Counted from the first letter of the stretch, positions 36,777 to 45,322 are shown. The stretch: DNA of 64,000 bases from an uncultured Actinomycetes bacterium (GCA_903871335.1 CAIQGE010000009.1:17802-81801); one strand, 5' to 3'. Translations and numbers: made by a program. The notes: a model not told the origin generated them from the letters alone.

Positions 36777-37123
36777 CGCCGCCAGAATTTCCAGCCCTTG
36801 CGGCCCTCTCGTCGCTGCATCTCTTCAAGTTCGGCTCGGCGTTCCGCGAATAAATCAGGTGCGACGGCATTCACGATCTCCTCGGCCGAATTCAGTACTT
36901 CCCGTCGCAGCTCGACGGGACTGTCCGGCGCCGGTTCTACGGGCTTCTCCACGAGTGTGCCGTGAGACCACCCCACGTCCGCCAATCGAGGCTCGTAGGT
37001 GAGACAGTTGTCGGGACAGGACCACGGCTGATCGGGTGCGTTGCCCAGGACGCAGAATCGCGCCACTTCGCCCGACTTGTAGGTGCGACTTTGAAAGTGT
37101 TTGCATTCTTCCCGCATTGCCAC
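36773..37123 (-). CDS. Conserved four-cysteine protein of unknown function
   Basis: The 116-residue protein starts MREECKHFQSRTYKSGEV and continues ARFCVLGNAPDQPWSCPDNCLTYEPR, giving four Cys (EEC, FC, SC, NC) in the first 40 residues, a likely metal or small Fe-S site. The rest is acidic then basic (LFAERRAELEEMQRREGRKGWKFWRR), a charged helix. I recognise this only as a recurrent hypothetical protein of actinobacteria. It sits between SUF genes, which makes an Fe-S link possible but unproven. The start is GTG 37123 or ATG 37117. Confidence 0.7.
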   Translation of the reverse strand: MAMREECKHFQSRTYKSGEVARFCVLGNAPDQPWSCPDNCLTYEPRLADVGWSHGTLVEKPVEPAPDSPVELRREVLNSAEEIVNAVAPDLFAERRAELEEMQRREGRKGWKFWRR

Positions 37124-37154
37124 CCCTCTATCGTGCCACGCCGAAGGTGAGGGG

Positions 37155-37166
37155 TACGCTCATCGC
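37155..37166 (+). promoter_or_regulatory. Leaderless -10 box of GNAT gene
   Basis: TACGCT (37155-37160) is six bases before ATG 37167. Confidence 0.5.
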
Positions 37167-37796
37167 ATGAGTGAATCGCCGTACCGAATCGACCGGCGCA
37201 CGCTGTCGCGCCGTGAATTGGACGAGGCCGCAGTGGTCGCCGCGCGGGGCTTCTACACCGATCCGTTCTTCGTCTTCCTCTCCCCCAAGCCACGCCAACG
37301 CAATACGGCTCTCGCGCTGTTCTTCCGAAATGCGCTCGTGCACCTGGGCCCCGAGGGACACATCCTCACAGTGCGCGACGATGCGGATCACATCGTGGGT
37401 GTCTCCGCCTGGCTACCCCCGGGTGGCTATCCACAACCCGTAGCGACCCAGTTGGCCCAGATTCCAGGCTCTTTTCGCACCCTCGCACGCCGACCACGGG
37501 CCATGATCGACGGGAACACGTACCTCACCGCCATTGCGAAAGCGCACCCGAAAGAAGCACACTGGTATCTCTACTTACTCGTCGCCGACCCGGAAGCTCA
37601 GCGACGGGGCGTCGGGGCCCTTCTTCTGGGAGACGTGTTGCCAACGGTGGACGAACAGGGCGTGGGTAGCTATCTGGAGACCCAGAAACTGGACAATCTC
37701 GCGTACTACCGGCGCTTTGGCTACGAACACCGCGACACGCTGACACCCGTCACCAACGGACCACCTCTCTACACCATGTGGCGACCCGCCAAGTAA
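37167..37796 (+). CDS. GNAT family N-acetyltransferase
   Basis: The 209-residue protein shows the GNAT core: an N-terminal helix-strand with DEAAVVAARGFYTDPFFVFLSP, the central WYLYLLVADPEAQRRGVGALLLGDVLP motif A with the acetyl-CoA pyrophosphate loop (RRGVGA), and motif B NLAYYRRFGYEHRDTLTPV. The substrate is unknown; the length and PEAQRRGVG loop resemble the group with puromycin-type acetyltransferases and uncharacterised proteins. Start ATG 37167 fits a TACGCT box six bases upstream. Confidence 0.85.
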   Translation: MSESPYRIDRRTLSRRELDEAAVVAARGFYTDPFFVFLSPKPRQRNTALALFFRNALVHLGPEGHILTVRDDADHIVGVSAWLPPGGYPQPVATQLAQIPGSFRTLARRPRAMIDGNTYLTAIAKAHPKEAHWYLYLLVADPEAQRRGVGALLLGDVLPTVDEQGVGSYLETQKLDNLAYYRRFGYEHRDTLTPVTNGPPLYTMWRPAK

Positions 37797-37847
37797 TACC
37801 GTTCGACCCTCGAGGTACGCGATGCTCTCTCGACATCAGTCGCAACG

Positions 37848-38006
37848 ATGGTTGACGCAGGCGACGCGCGGCGACGCGTGAACGAGCATGGTGTAAAGAT
37901 CGCGACGTTACACACGGGCACGTCTGGCCCGCACGACCCTCGGGATCCCCTGAGCGACCACCGGGAGTTGCTGAGACGGGGATCTCGCGACCACTCCCTC
38001 AACTGA
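37848..38006 (+). CDS. Possible 52-residue ORF in the GNAT-sufB spacer
   Basis: The 213-bp spacer between the convergent GNAT and sufB genes holds an ATG-to-TGA frame with a 52-residue product starting MVDAGDARRRVNEHGVKIAT. It is short, has no ribosome site and no recognised family. It may be a remnant or chance. No terminator hairpin with a T-tract is seen in the spacer. Confidence 0.2.
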   Translation: MVDAGDARRRVNEHGVKIATLHTGTSGPHDPRDPLSDHRELLRRGSRDHSLN

Positions 38007-38009
38007 GGT

Positions 38010-39410
38010 CTAGCCGATCGAACCTTCCATCTGGAGTTCGATCAGTCGACTCCACTCGACGGCGTACTCCATCGGAAGCGTTCGAGTGACGGGCTCGATG
38101 AAACCGTTGACGATCATTCCCATGGCCTGCGACTCGGTCAGTCCGCGACTCATGAGATAGAAGAGCTGGTCGTCACCAATCTTGGAGACCGTGGCCTCGT
38201 GACCAATGGAGGCGTCCTGTTCGCCCACTTCCATGTAGGGCTTGGTTTCCGAGATGGACATCTCGTCGAGGAGAAGTGCGTCGCAGCGGACGAACGACTT
38301 GGAGCCACGTGCTCCTTCTTCGACTTTGACGAGACCGCGATACGTGGTCTGACCACCATCCTTGGAAATCGACTTCGACACAATCGTCGACGTGGTCTCG
38401 GGCGCGCAGTGGACCATCTTGGCGCCCGCGTCTTGAATCTGACCCGGTCCGGCGTAGGCCACCGACAGCACCTCGCCCGAGGCCTTGGGACCCATGAGGT
38501 ACACGGAGGGGTACTTCATCGTGAGGCGCGAGCCGATGTTGCCGTCGATCCATTCGACGCGAGCTTCGGCCTCAGCGCGAGCCCGCTTGGTGACGAGGTT
38601 GTACACGTTGTTCGACCAGTTCTGAATGGTCGTGTACGTAATGCGCGAACCGGGCAGTGCCACTAATTCCACGACCGCCGAGTGCAGGGAGTCCGTCGAG
38701 TAGACGGGCGCCGAGCAGCCTTCGACGTAGTGCACCTGGGAGCCCTCGTCCGCAATGATCAGTGTCCGTTCGAACTGACCCATGTTCTCAGTGTTGATGC
38801 GGAAGTAGGCCTGCAGAGGCTGATCCACGACAACGCCCGGCGGAACGTAGATGAACGAACCACCTGACCACACGGCAGAATTCAGTGCGGCGAACTTGTT
38901 GTCGTTGGGCGGAATGACCGAACCGAAATACTTCTGGACGATGTGGGGGTACTCGCGCACCGCGGTGTCCATGTCGCAAAACAGAACACCCAGACTTTCG
39001 AGGTCTTCGCGATTGCGATGGAAGACCACTTCGGATTCGTACTGCGCGGTCACACCGGCCAAATACTTGCGCTCGGCTTCGGGAATACCAAGTCGCTCGT
39101 AGGTGTTCTTGATGGCGTCGGGCAGGTCCTCCCAACGCTCCACTTGATTCTCGGTGGGCTTGATGTAGTAATAGATGTCGTTGAAGTCAAGATCCGGCAT
39201 GCGATCGGCGAACCACGGGAGCATGGGCTTTTTTTCGAAGCGCTTGAGAGCGTTCAGGCGGAAGTCCAGCATCCACTGCGGCTCGCTCTTGATGTCGCTC
39301 ATCTCTCGAACGATCGCTTCGTTGATGCCCTTTTTGGGCTTGAACACCGGCTTCAACTCGTCACTCCAACCGAGCTGGTAACGGCTGAAATCCAAGTTGT
39401 CGATGGTCAT
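38010..39410 (-). CDS. sufB: Fe-S cluster scaffold protein SufB
   Basis: SufB is the core scaffold on which Fe-S clusters are built with SufC and SufD. The 466-residue protein has SRYQLGWSDELK, QYESEVVFHRN, GSFIYVPPGVVVDQPLQAYFRI, the VHYVEGCSAP motif, TIQNWSNNVYNLVTKRA, MKYPSVYL, the catalytic-site VRCDALLLDE (Cys matching the essential thiol of E. coli SufB) and MSRGLTESQAMGMIVNGFIEP. ATG 39410 has GGGAG five bases upstream. Unusually, it is separated from sufD by a crotonase, a four-Cys gene and a GNAT, so sufB is its own transcription unit. It is divergent from oligopeptidase B across 85 bp. Confidence 0.97.
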   Translation of the reverse strand: MTIDNLDFSRYQLGWSDELKPVFKPKKGINEAIVREMSDIKSEPQWMLDFRLNALKRFEKKPMLPWFADRMPDLDFNDIYYYIKPTENQVERWEDLPDAIKNTYERLGIPEAERKYLAGVTAQYESEVVFHRNREDLESLGVLFCDMDTAVREYPHIVQKYFGSVIPPNDNKFAALNSAVWSGGSFIYVPPGVVVDQPLQAYFRINTENMGQFERTLIIADEGSQVHYVEGCSAPVYSTDSLHSAVVELVALPGSRITYTTIQNWSNNVYNLVTKRARAEAEARVEWIDGNIGSRLTMKYPSVYLMGPKASGEVLSVAYAGPGQIQDAGAKMVHCAPETTSTIVSKSISKDGGQTTYRGLVKVEEGARGSKSFVRCDALLLDEMSISETKPYMEVGEQDASIGHEATVSKIGDDQLFYLMSRGLTESQAMGMIVNGFIEPVTRTLPMEYAVEWSRLIELQMEGSIG

Positions 39411-39495
39411 GTCGGCTCCCGAGCGAATTAGTCCTATGCAGATAGTAACAAGGCCGGCGACAGACGTGACCCTTCGATACTGGCAAAGTAGCAAG

Positions 39496-41667
39496 GTGAC
39501 TGAACGACCTCGCGCCGAACAACGACCTTATTCGATTACACGCCACGGCGACACGCGCGTGGACCCGTACTACTGGCTCATGGACCGTGACAACCCCGAG
39601 GTGCTCGCGCACTTGCGTGCCGAGAATGATTATCTCGCCGCATCTCTGGCACCACTACGCGCGCTCGAAGACACCATTTTTCAAGAGATCAAAGGCCGCA
39701 TCGTCGAGACCGACACGTCGGTTCCCGTCAAGTCCAACGGGTGGTGGTATTTCGAACGTACGCGCGAGGGTCTCAACTACCCGATCAGTGCGCGAGCACC
39801 GTTGACCGGCGACGGCACGACGCCGCCCGTCATTGATCCGGACCACACACTCGAGGGCGAGCAAGTCGTACTTGACGAGAACGTCGAAGCGGGCGACAGC
39901 GACTTCTTGTCCGTCGGCATCCTGTCGGTGAGTCCTGATGACCGTTGGGTGGCGGTAGGAACCGATTTCGAGGGCGCCGAACGACACACATTGACCATTC
40001 GACCTCTCGACGGCCAGGATCCCGTGAGCGAAGAGATCACCGACGTGTACTACGGCTTCGCGTGGGCCGCTGACTCGCGACACTTCTTCTACACGCGTGT
40101 CGACGACGCCATGCGACCGTGGCAAGTCTGGCGTCACGAGCTCGGGACTCCCGCCGACGCGGACGTTCTGATCTTCCAAGAGGACGACGCCCAATACAAC
40201 GTGGGCGTCGGACGCAGTCGTAATGACGCCGTTGTGTTGATCTTCGCCGAATCGTCGATGACCAATGAAGTCCACGTCATCGACGCCCACCACCCCACCG
40301 AGGAGCCGCGTGTGCTCGACCCGCGCCGCCACGGTGTCGAGTACACCGTCGAGCACTACACCAATGCTGATGGCGAGGCGTGGTGGCTCAAGATCACCAA
40401 TGAGGGCGCCACCGATTTCAAGCTGCAGGTCCGGCGGGTGGATGAGACCGAATGGAGAGATCTCGTCGGAGAGCGACCGGGCAATCGACTGGACGGGGTC
40501 GACGCATTCTCGAATTTTCTCGTCTTCGCCGAGCGCCTCGAGGGAGCAGCCGCCGTACGACTCGTACCCCTCCTCGAGAGTGGCGATCCTTTCGCGGGCG
40601 ATCTCCTCGACCGGTCCCGCATCGTCGCCGGTCCGGAAGCGCCCGCCACGATTGCGCTCGGACCCAATCTCGATTACGTGACCTCCCAGGTGCGCGTCAT
40701 CATGACGTCGATGGTCACCCCCACGCTCGTGGCGGACATCGTCGTCGCCACGGGTGAGCGCATCGTGCGCAAACAGCAGGTCGTCCTCGGTGGCTACGAC
40801 CCCGACCAGTACGTCACGTGGCGCGAGTGGGTGAGCGCCAGTGACGGTGCTCGCATTCCGGTCTCATTGGTCGCCCGACGTGACGTGGTGACATCAGACG
40901 CCACCGGTGCGGTCGCTCCACTGGGACCACGTCCCTGCCTGCTCTACGGCTACGGAAGTTACGAGCACTCCGTCGACCCGACCTTCTCGGCCATTCGGCT
41001 CTCGTTGCTGGATCGCGGCATCATCTTCGCCATCGCGCACGTCCGGGGCGGCGGAGAGATGGGACGGTCGTGGTACGAAAGCGGCAAGTTGGCCCAAAAG
41101 CCCACCACGTTCAGTGACTTTGTTCGCGTCGGCCGGGCTCTCGTTCACGCCGGTTGGACGGACCCGGATCATTTCGCCGCCCGCGGCGGATCAGCCGGCG
41201 GTCTCCTGATGGGTGCGGTCATGAATTTGGACCCCACTCTCTTTCACACCGTGATCGCCGAAGTGCCCTTCGTCGACGCCCTCACCACGATGCTGGACGC
41301 GTCGCTCCCCTTGACCATCGGCGAATGGGAGGAATGGGGCAACCCCGACGCGAGTGCGACGGCGTACCGGACGATGAAGTCGTATTCGCCCTACGACAAC
41401 GTGCGCGGTACCAATGACGACGGCAGCCCGCGGGTGTACCCCCACGTCTACGCGAACGGTGGACTCAACGATTCACGAGTGGGATTTTGGGAACCGGCCA
41501 AGTGGGTTCTACGCCTGCGCGACGCCAACCCTGAGAACGTCGCCTACCTGAAGACCGAGATGGGCGCCGGGCACGCTGGACCCTCCGGGCGTTATGACAC
41601 CTGGCGCGACCAGGCTCAAATACTGGCGTTTGTGGTCAGTGAGATCAGTGGGTCGCCGGAGGCGTAA
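39496..41667 (+). CDS. ptrB: Oligopeptidase B, S9A family
   Basis: This serine peptidase cleaves short peptides after basic residues. The 723-residue protein has an N-terminal beta-propeller (about 60-430), starting DPYYWLMDRDNPEVLAHL, and a C-terminal alpha/beta hydrolase domain with PCLLYGYGSYEHSVDPTFSA, AHVRGGGEMGRSWYESGK, catalytic Ser in ARGGSAGGLLMGAV, VPFVDALTTMLD, Asp in the SRVGFWEP region and His in GAGHAGPSGRYD. GGSAGG and the EWGNP segment are typical for oligopeptidase B. The GTG 39496 start is chosen over in-frame ATGs near 39397, which precede the homology. The 3' end overlaps a convergent gene by 23 bp. Confidence 0.93.
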   Translation: MTERPRAEQRPYSITRHGDTRVDPYYWLMDRDNPEVLAHLRAENDYLAASLAPLRALEDTIFQEIKGRIVETDTSVPVKSNGWWYFERTREGLNYPISARAPLTGDGTTPPVIDPDHTLEGEQVVLDENVEAGDSDFLSVGILSVSPDDRWVAVGTDFEGAERHTLTIRPLDGQDPVSEEITDVYYGFAWAADSRHFFYTRVDDAMRPWQVWRHELGTPADADVLIFQEDDAQYNVGVGRSRNDAVVLIFAESSMTNEVHVIDAHHPTEEPRVLDPRRHGVEYTVEHYTNADGEAWWLKITNEGATDFKLQVRRVDETEWRDLVGERPGNRLDGVDAFSNFLVFAERLEGAAAVRLVPLLESGDPFAGDLLDRSRIVAGPEAPATIALGPNLDYVTSQVRVIMTSMVTPTLVADIVVATGERIVRKQQVVLGGYDPDQYVTWREWVSASDGARIPVSLVARRDVVTSDATGAVAPLGPRPCLLYGYGSYEHSVDPTFSAIRLSLLDRGIIFAIAHVRGGGEMGRSWYESGKLAQKPTTFSDFVRVGRALVHAGWTDPDHFAARGGSAGGLLMGAVMNLDPTLFHTVIAEVPFVDALTTMLDASLPLTIGEWEEWGNPDASATAYRTMKSYSPYDNVRGTNDDGSPRVYPHVYANGGLNDSRVGFWEPAKWVLRLRDANPENVAYLKTEMGAGHAGPSGRYDTWRDQAQILAFVVSEISGSPEA

Positions 41668-42478
41668 AGGACAGAACCAACGGGGCCGTCGGGGCCGTTG
41701 GGAAGATCACCGCGTGACCCTCAACGCTCACTGACGCGTTCTTCGGCGAACCCAGCGACACCGTGCTCGGTCCGGTCAAGGTCAGCGCGTACGACGCTCC
41801 CTGCGCCACGCGGCCCTGATACTCGAGCGTGCTCGCCGCGCCCATCTTCATCACGACCCATACCGGTCCCGACGTACCCGTGACACTGACCGAATAGCTG
41901 GACACCGGAACGCTGTAGTTCGCGACACCTCCCGCGTAGGACTCTGAGCGCAATGTTGCTGGCCAACTGGTTGTCGCCACGGTCGTCGATGTGGAGGTGG
42001 TCGTCGACGTGCTCGAAGAATGATGAGTTCCGCCACCACGGTGAATGAGCGCGCCCGCGATGATCAAGACCGCGAGCACGGCCACGACAATGAGCAAGAT
42101 GCGTCCTGAACCAGGTGTGAGTCGGTTGCCGTGCGACGATCGTTCGAGAGCCCACCGCGCGTCGTGGCGAGAACGCGGCGTCAGAAGAGCGTCTCTTTCT
42201 CCCGGCGACAAATCAGAGAAGACGTAGGGGCGATCGGGATCGAGACGCGGTCGCTCCGGTGCACCACGCGGAATCGGCGTCGCGTCGCCATCGATGAGTC
42301 GCACCGCTCGCGATGGTGCGTAGGGCGATGGTGGTGGTGAGATCGTGGATTGCCCACGGCGATCCAGAGATCTGAGCTCGTCGCGACGAATCTTGCGGTA
42401 GCGAAGAGCCGCGACCGCACCGCCCAACACGACAATGAGGACGAGTACGACCAGCGCGATGACGCGGATTACGGACAC
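41645..42478 (-). CDS. Bitopic/two-helix membrane protein with RodZ-like C-terminal domain
   Basis: The 277-residue protein has an N-terminal helix (residues 4-27, VIALVVLVLIVVLGGAV), a Pro/Arg-rich cytosolic segment, a second helix (about 127-147, ILLIVVAVLAVLIIAGALI), a Ser/Thr-rich linker and a C-terminal beta domain with YSVSVTGTSGPVWVVMKMG and GASYALTLTGPSTVSLGSPKNASVSVEG. That last part resembles the DUF4115 extracytoplasmic domain found in RodZ, though no helix-turn-helix is present. A cell-envelope role is likely; the function is unknown. GTG 42478 lies six bases after a TACGGG box. Confidence 0.68.
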   Translation of the reverse strand: MSVIRVIALVVLVLIVVLGGAVAALRYRKIRRDELRSLDRRGQSTISPPPSPYAPSRAVRLIDGDATPIPRGAPERPRLDPDRPYVFSDLSPGERDALLTPRSRHDARWALERSSHGNRLTPGSGRILLIVVAVLAVLIIAGALIHRGGGTHHSSSTSTTTSTSTTVATTSWPATLRSESYAGGVANYSVPVSSYSVSVTGTSGPVWVVMKMGAASTLEYQGRVAQGASYALTLTGPSTVSLGSPKNASVSVEGHAVIFPTAPTAPLVLSFTPPATH

Positions 42479-42490
42479 GGTCGTCCCGTA
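42479..42490 (-). promoter_or_regulatory. Leaderless -10-like box
   Basis: TACGGG (42485-42490, minus strand) is six bases from GTG 42478; weaker than TANNNT. Confidence 0.3.
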
Positions 42491-42547
42491 CCTTGTCGAT
42501 ACACCTTGCGCGCTCTCACCGTCGTGAGCGTACCGAACGGCACCACG

Positions 42548-43024
42548 TCACGAGGAGAACGTACCGAATCCCCCCCGGTAATACAGGAGCGGGTGCCCTT
42601 CACGAGAGGTCACGTGCGATACCGCGACGACCACGATGTCGTGATCGCCGTGGGTCACGACATCGACGACGTTCCCTTCGAGAGTGGCCAGGGCGTCGCC
42701 GAGGAGCGGGGCGCCGCTCGTCCCAGGTGACCACGAGAAGCCGTCAAACTTGTCGTCCGCGGAGGTGGCGAACACGCGTGCGAGTGCCTCCTGGTGGGAG
42801 GCCAGAATGTTCACCGCGAGCGTTCCCGTCGGTCGCATGCGAGGCCACGACGTCGACGCCGTGCGCGCCGCGAACGAAATCAGAATCGGATTAATAGAGA
42901 GCGAACCGAAGGTCTGACACGTAAAACCAACGGGCCCTTCCGGCGTTGAGGCCGTGATGACGACGACGCCGGTCGCGAAGTGTCCCACGACTTCTCGAAA
43001 TCGGGCCACGTCGAGCGAATGCAT
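42548..43024 (-). CDS. Flavin reductase family, FMN-binding split-barrel protein
   Basis: The 158-residue protein begins HSLDVARFREVVGHFATGVVVITA and has EGPVGFTCQTFGSLSINPILISFAARTAST, NILASHQEALARVFA and HTREGHPLLYYRGGFG-like ending (HVTSREGHPLLYYR). These match flavin reductases that supply reduced FMN to two-component monooxygenases; no oxygenase partner is adjacent. ATG 43024 sits seven bases after TAGTGT, so the frame's upstream extension to 43177 is rejected. It shares a 40-bp divergent region with the hydrolase at 43065. Confidence 0.86.
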   Translation of the reverse strand: MHSLDVARFREVVGHFATGVVVITASTPEGPVGFTCQTFGSLSINPILISFAARTASTSWPRMRPTGTLAVNILASHQEALARVFATSADDKFDGFSWSPGTSGAPLLGDALATLEGNVVDVVTHGDHDIVVVAVSHVTSREGHPLLYYRGGFGTFSS

Positions 43025-43037
43025 CAGGGCGACACTA
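43025..43037 (-). promoter_or_regulatory. Leaderless -10 box of flavin reductase gene
   Basis: TAGTGT (43032-43037, minus strand) is seven bases from ATG 43024. Confidence 0.5.
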
Positions 43038-43052
43038 CTGGTCACACTTGAG

Positions 43053-43064
43053 TACCGTCGTGCC
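43053..43064 (+). promoter_or_regulatory. Leaderless -10 box of epoxide-hydrolase-like gene
   Basis: TACCGT (43053-43058) is six bases before ATG 43065 and only 15 bp from the divergent box. Confidence 0.5.
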
Positions 43065-43934
43065 ATGAGCTCTCGCGATTTTGACTTTGACGATGTGACC
43101 TTGCACGTGGAGTTGGCCGGACCGAGTGACGGTCCCCTGGCCATTCTCGTCCACGGATTTCCCGACACCACGGCCACCTACCGTCATCTCGCACCCCTGC
43201 TCGTTGCCGAGGGCTACCGCGTGGCCGTTCCCGCTCTGCGTGGTTATGCACCATCGTCGTTGGCTCGTGACGGGAATTATCAGATCGTCGCCACCACCCA
43301 CGACATCATTCGGTTGCACGACGCGCTCGAGGGCGACAGCAATGCGGTGATCGTCGGACACGACTGGGGGGCGGCTGCGACCTACAGCGCCATCGGCGCC
43401 GCGCCCGAGAAATGGCGAAAGGCTGTCACGATGGCGGTGCCACCGCTACTGCTCATGATGCAGGGCTTTACGACCTTCGATCAGCTCCAGGCGAGTTGGT
43501 ACATGTACTTCTTTCGCAACGCTCTCAGTGAGTTCGTCGTGCCACTGAATGACTACGACTTCATCACTCGCCTCTGGTCGGACTGGTCCCCGGGATACGA
43601 CTGCGCCGACGACGTCGCCCGCGTGCGTGACGCGATTGGCACCCCGGAAAGATTGCTCGCGTCACTCTCGTACTACCGCGCCATTGACGACCCCGACGTC
43701 AAGAATCCCGCTCACGCTCCCCTGCGCGACGCCGCCACCGCGATGGGCAGCGTTCCGTGTCTCTACGTACACGGAAACAATGACGGCTGCATCTTGCCGT
43801 CGACGGCTCGAGGCGCGGTCGAACTCTTGGCCCCCGGCTCACGCGAGGAAATCATCGAGAATGCCGGACACTTCGCGCACCTCGAACGACCCGACGCGGT
43901 CAACGAACTGATTATCGGTTGGTTGCGGGACTAA
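43065..43934 (+). CDS. Alpha/beta hydrolase, epoxide hydrolase-like
   Basis: The 289-residue protein has the oxyanion-region motif LVHGFPDTTATY, PALRGYAPSS, and a nucleophile elbow VGHDWGAAATY in which Asp is the nucleophile, as in epoxide hydrolases and haloalkane dehalogenases. A cap domain follows (about 130-220), then YVHGNNDGCI with an acid and NAGHFAHLE with the catalytic His. HGFPD with a G-H-D-W-G elbow is the usual epoxide hydrolase combination, but the substrate is unknown. Its stop is interlocked with mutY (CTAA at 43931-43934). Confidence 0.87.
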   Translation: MSSRDFDFDDVTLHVELAGPSDGPLAILVHGFPDTTATYRHLAPLLVAEGYRVAVPALRGYAPSSLARDGNYQIVATTHDIIRLHDALEGDSNAVIVGHDWGAAATYSAIGAAPEKWRKAVTMAVPPLLLMMQGFTTFDQLQASWYMYFFRNALSEFVVPLNDYDFITRLWSDWSPGYDCADDVARVRDAIGTPERLLASLSYYRAIDDPDVKNPAHAPLRDAATAMGSVPCLYVHGNNDGCILPSTARGAVELLAPGSREEIIENAGHFAHLERPDAVNELIIGWLRD

Positions 43935-44842
43935 CTACCGAGTCGCACGCGACCCCGCTCGACGCTCACGAGTCCCTCGTTCTCGAGGTCCGCAAGTAGC
44001 GCACTGGCTCTTTCGAGATCGTCGGGAGCCAGGATGTTCAAGGCAACCGCCTTCCGACAGGTTCCGAGTTGCAACTGGGCGAGAAGTCGCCCCCGGGCTT
44101 GGCGATTTGATCCCTCAAATCGAGCCTGCGGCCGCGAGACACCCGCACTTTCCATAGCGGGATCTGGTCCCCCCTCGCGACGCCACCGACATTCACTCCG
44201 TAAGGGGCACGAGTCACAGCGAGGCGTCGCTCGACAAAATTGGGCGCCCAGGTCGAGTAGTGCCTGATTCATACGCGCGGGATCCGCGCGCCCGACCAAT
44301 TGGGTCGACAGCTCTTGGGCACGAGGAGCCGAGAGGCGACTATTCGTGACGCAGCGGGCGAGGATGCGACCCACGTTGGTGTCGACGACGCCGACTCGCC
44401 GCCCGAACGCGAAGGCGGCGACCGCGTGAGCGGTGTAGGGACCAACACCCGGTAGGGAGCGCAGTTGCTCCACGTCGCTCGGCACCTGGCCGTCGAAGTC
44501 GCTCACCATTCGTTGCGCGGCCCGCTGCAGATTCCGCGCGCGACGCGGATACCCGAGACCCGCCCACGCTCGCAGGACGTCACCCAACGGTGCCTCCGCG
44601 CACGCGGCGGGAGTCGGAAACAAATCGCAAAAGCGTCGCCACGGTTCCAGCACTCGAGCCACGGAGGTCTGCTGCAGCATGACCTCGCTGACGTAGATCG
44701 CCCACGGATCGCGCGTGAGACTCCACGGCAGATCCCGGTCCACGCGAGAAGCGACGGCCCGGATCCGACGCCGCAGCGGCGTCAGCTCATCATTCCCAGA
44801 CGTTGTCAGCGTACGGTCGACGTCGTTGCGGCGCGAACTCAC
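43931..44842 (-). CDS. mutY: A/G-specific adenine glycosylase MutY, short form
   Basis: MutY removes adenine mispaired with 8-oxoguanine. The 303-residue protein has the catalytic Glu in SEVMLQQTS (Glu53), the helix-hairpin-helix LPGVGPYTAHAVAAFAF, catalytic Asp154 in GVVDTNVGRI and the Fe-S cluster cysteines 203, 209, 212 and 218. Their spacing is C-x5-C-x2-C-x5-C, one residue shorter at the first gap than the canonical C-x6-C. The C-terminal Nudix-like 8-oxoG recognition domain found in E. coli MutY is missing; a short helical tail takes its place. The ATG 44842 start overlaps the upstream MaoC-like gene by 53 bp. Confidence 0.9.
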   Translation of the reverse strand: MSSRRNDVDRTLTTSGNDELTPLRRRIRAVASRVDRDLPWSLTRDPWAIYVSEVMLQQTSVARVLEPWRRFCDLFPTPAACAEAPLGDVLRAWAGLGYPRRARNLQRAAQRMVSDFDGQVPSDVEQLRSLPGVGPYTAHAVAAFAFGRRVGVVDTNVGRILARCVTNSRLSAPRAQELSTQLVGRADPARMNQALLDLGAQFCRATPRCDSCPLRSECRWRREGGPDPAMESAGVSRPQARFEGSNRQARGRLLAQLQLGTCRKAVALNILAPDDLERASALLADLENEGLVSVERGRVRLGS

Positions 44843-45302
44843 GCTTCCACACCATCACCTTGCGACGGAAATAACACACTTCGAGGCCGTCTTGATTGAA
44901 TCCCTTGGTCTCGACCTTCACGATGCCGCGATCATTTCGCGAACTCGATTCGGTTCGCTCCAGCACGTGCGTTTCGGCATAGATGGTGTCACCGTGAAAC
45001 GTAGGGTTCTTGTGCAAGAGCGACTCGATTTCGAGGTTGGCGATGGCCGCACCGGATACGTCGGGCACGCTCATCCCGAGGATGAGGGAGTACACCAAGT
45101 TGCCCACCACCACGTTTCGCTTCTGGACGCTCTCGTTCTCGGCGAACCACGCGTTGGTGTGCAGCGGGTGATGGTTCATCGTGATCATGCAGAACAAGTG
45201 GTCGTCGGCCTCGGTAATGGTCTTGCCGGGCCAGTGCTTAAAGACGTCGCCGGGCTCAAAGTCCTCGAAATAACGGCCAAAGGGTCGGTCGAAGGTGGTC
45301 AC
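44790..45302 (-). CDS. MaoC-like dehydratase, probable mesaconyl-CoA hydratase
   Basis: A 170-residue hot-dog-fold hydratase with KHWPGKTITEADDHLFCMITMNHHPLH (catalytic Asp and His), NVVVGNLVYSLILGMSVPDVSG, AIANLEIESLLHKNPTFHGDTIYAETHVL and GIVKVETKGFNQDG. From memory, the same sequence pattern is found in the MaoC protein encoded with crotonyl-CoA carboxylase/reductase in Streptomyces, assigned to the mesaconyl-CoA hydration step of the ethylmalonyl-CoA pathway. A methylsuccinyl-CoA-dehydrogenase-like gene lies 0.5 kb away, which supports that. GTG 45302 follows AAAGGA. Its 3' end overlaps mutY by 53 bp. Confidence 0.85.
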   Translation of the reverse strand: MTTFDRPFGRYFEDFEPGDVFKHWPGKTITEADDHLFCMITMNHHPLHTNAWFAENESVQKRNVVVGNLVYSLILGMSVPDVSGAAIANLEIESLLHKNPTFHGDTIYAETHVLERTESSSRNDRGIVKVETKGFNQDGLEVCYFRRKVMVWKREFAPQRRRPYADNVWE

Positions 45303-45322
45303 GGGATTCCTTTCTTAGGTGA

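Noticed and set aside
37769..38002. 77-residue minus-strand frame in the GNAT-sufB spacer
   Set aside because: Runs into the GNAT gene, no ribosome site or similarity.
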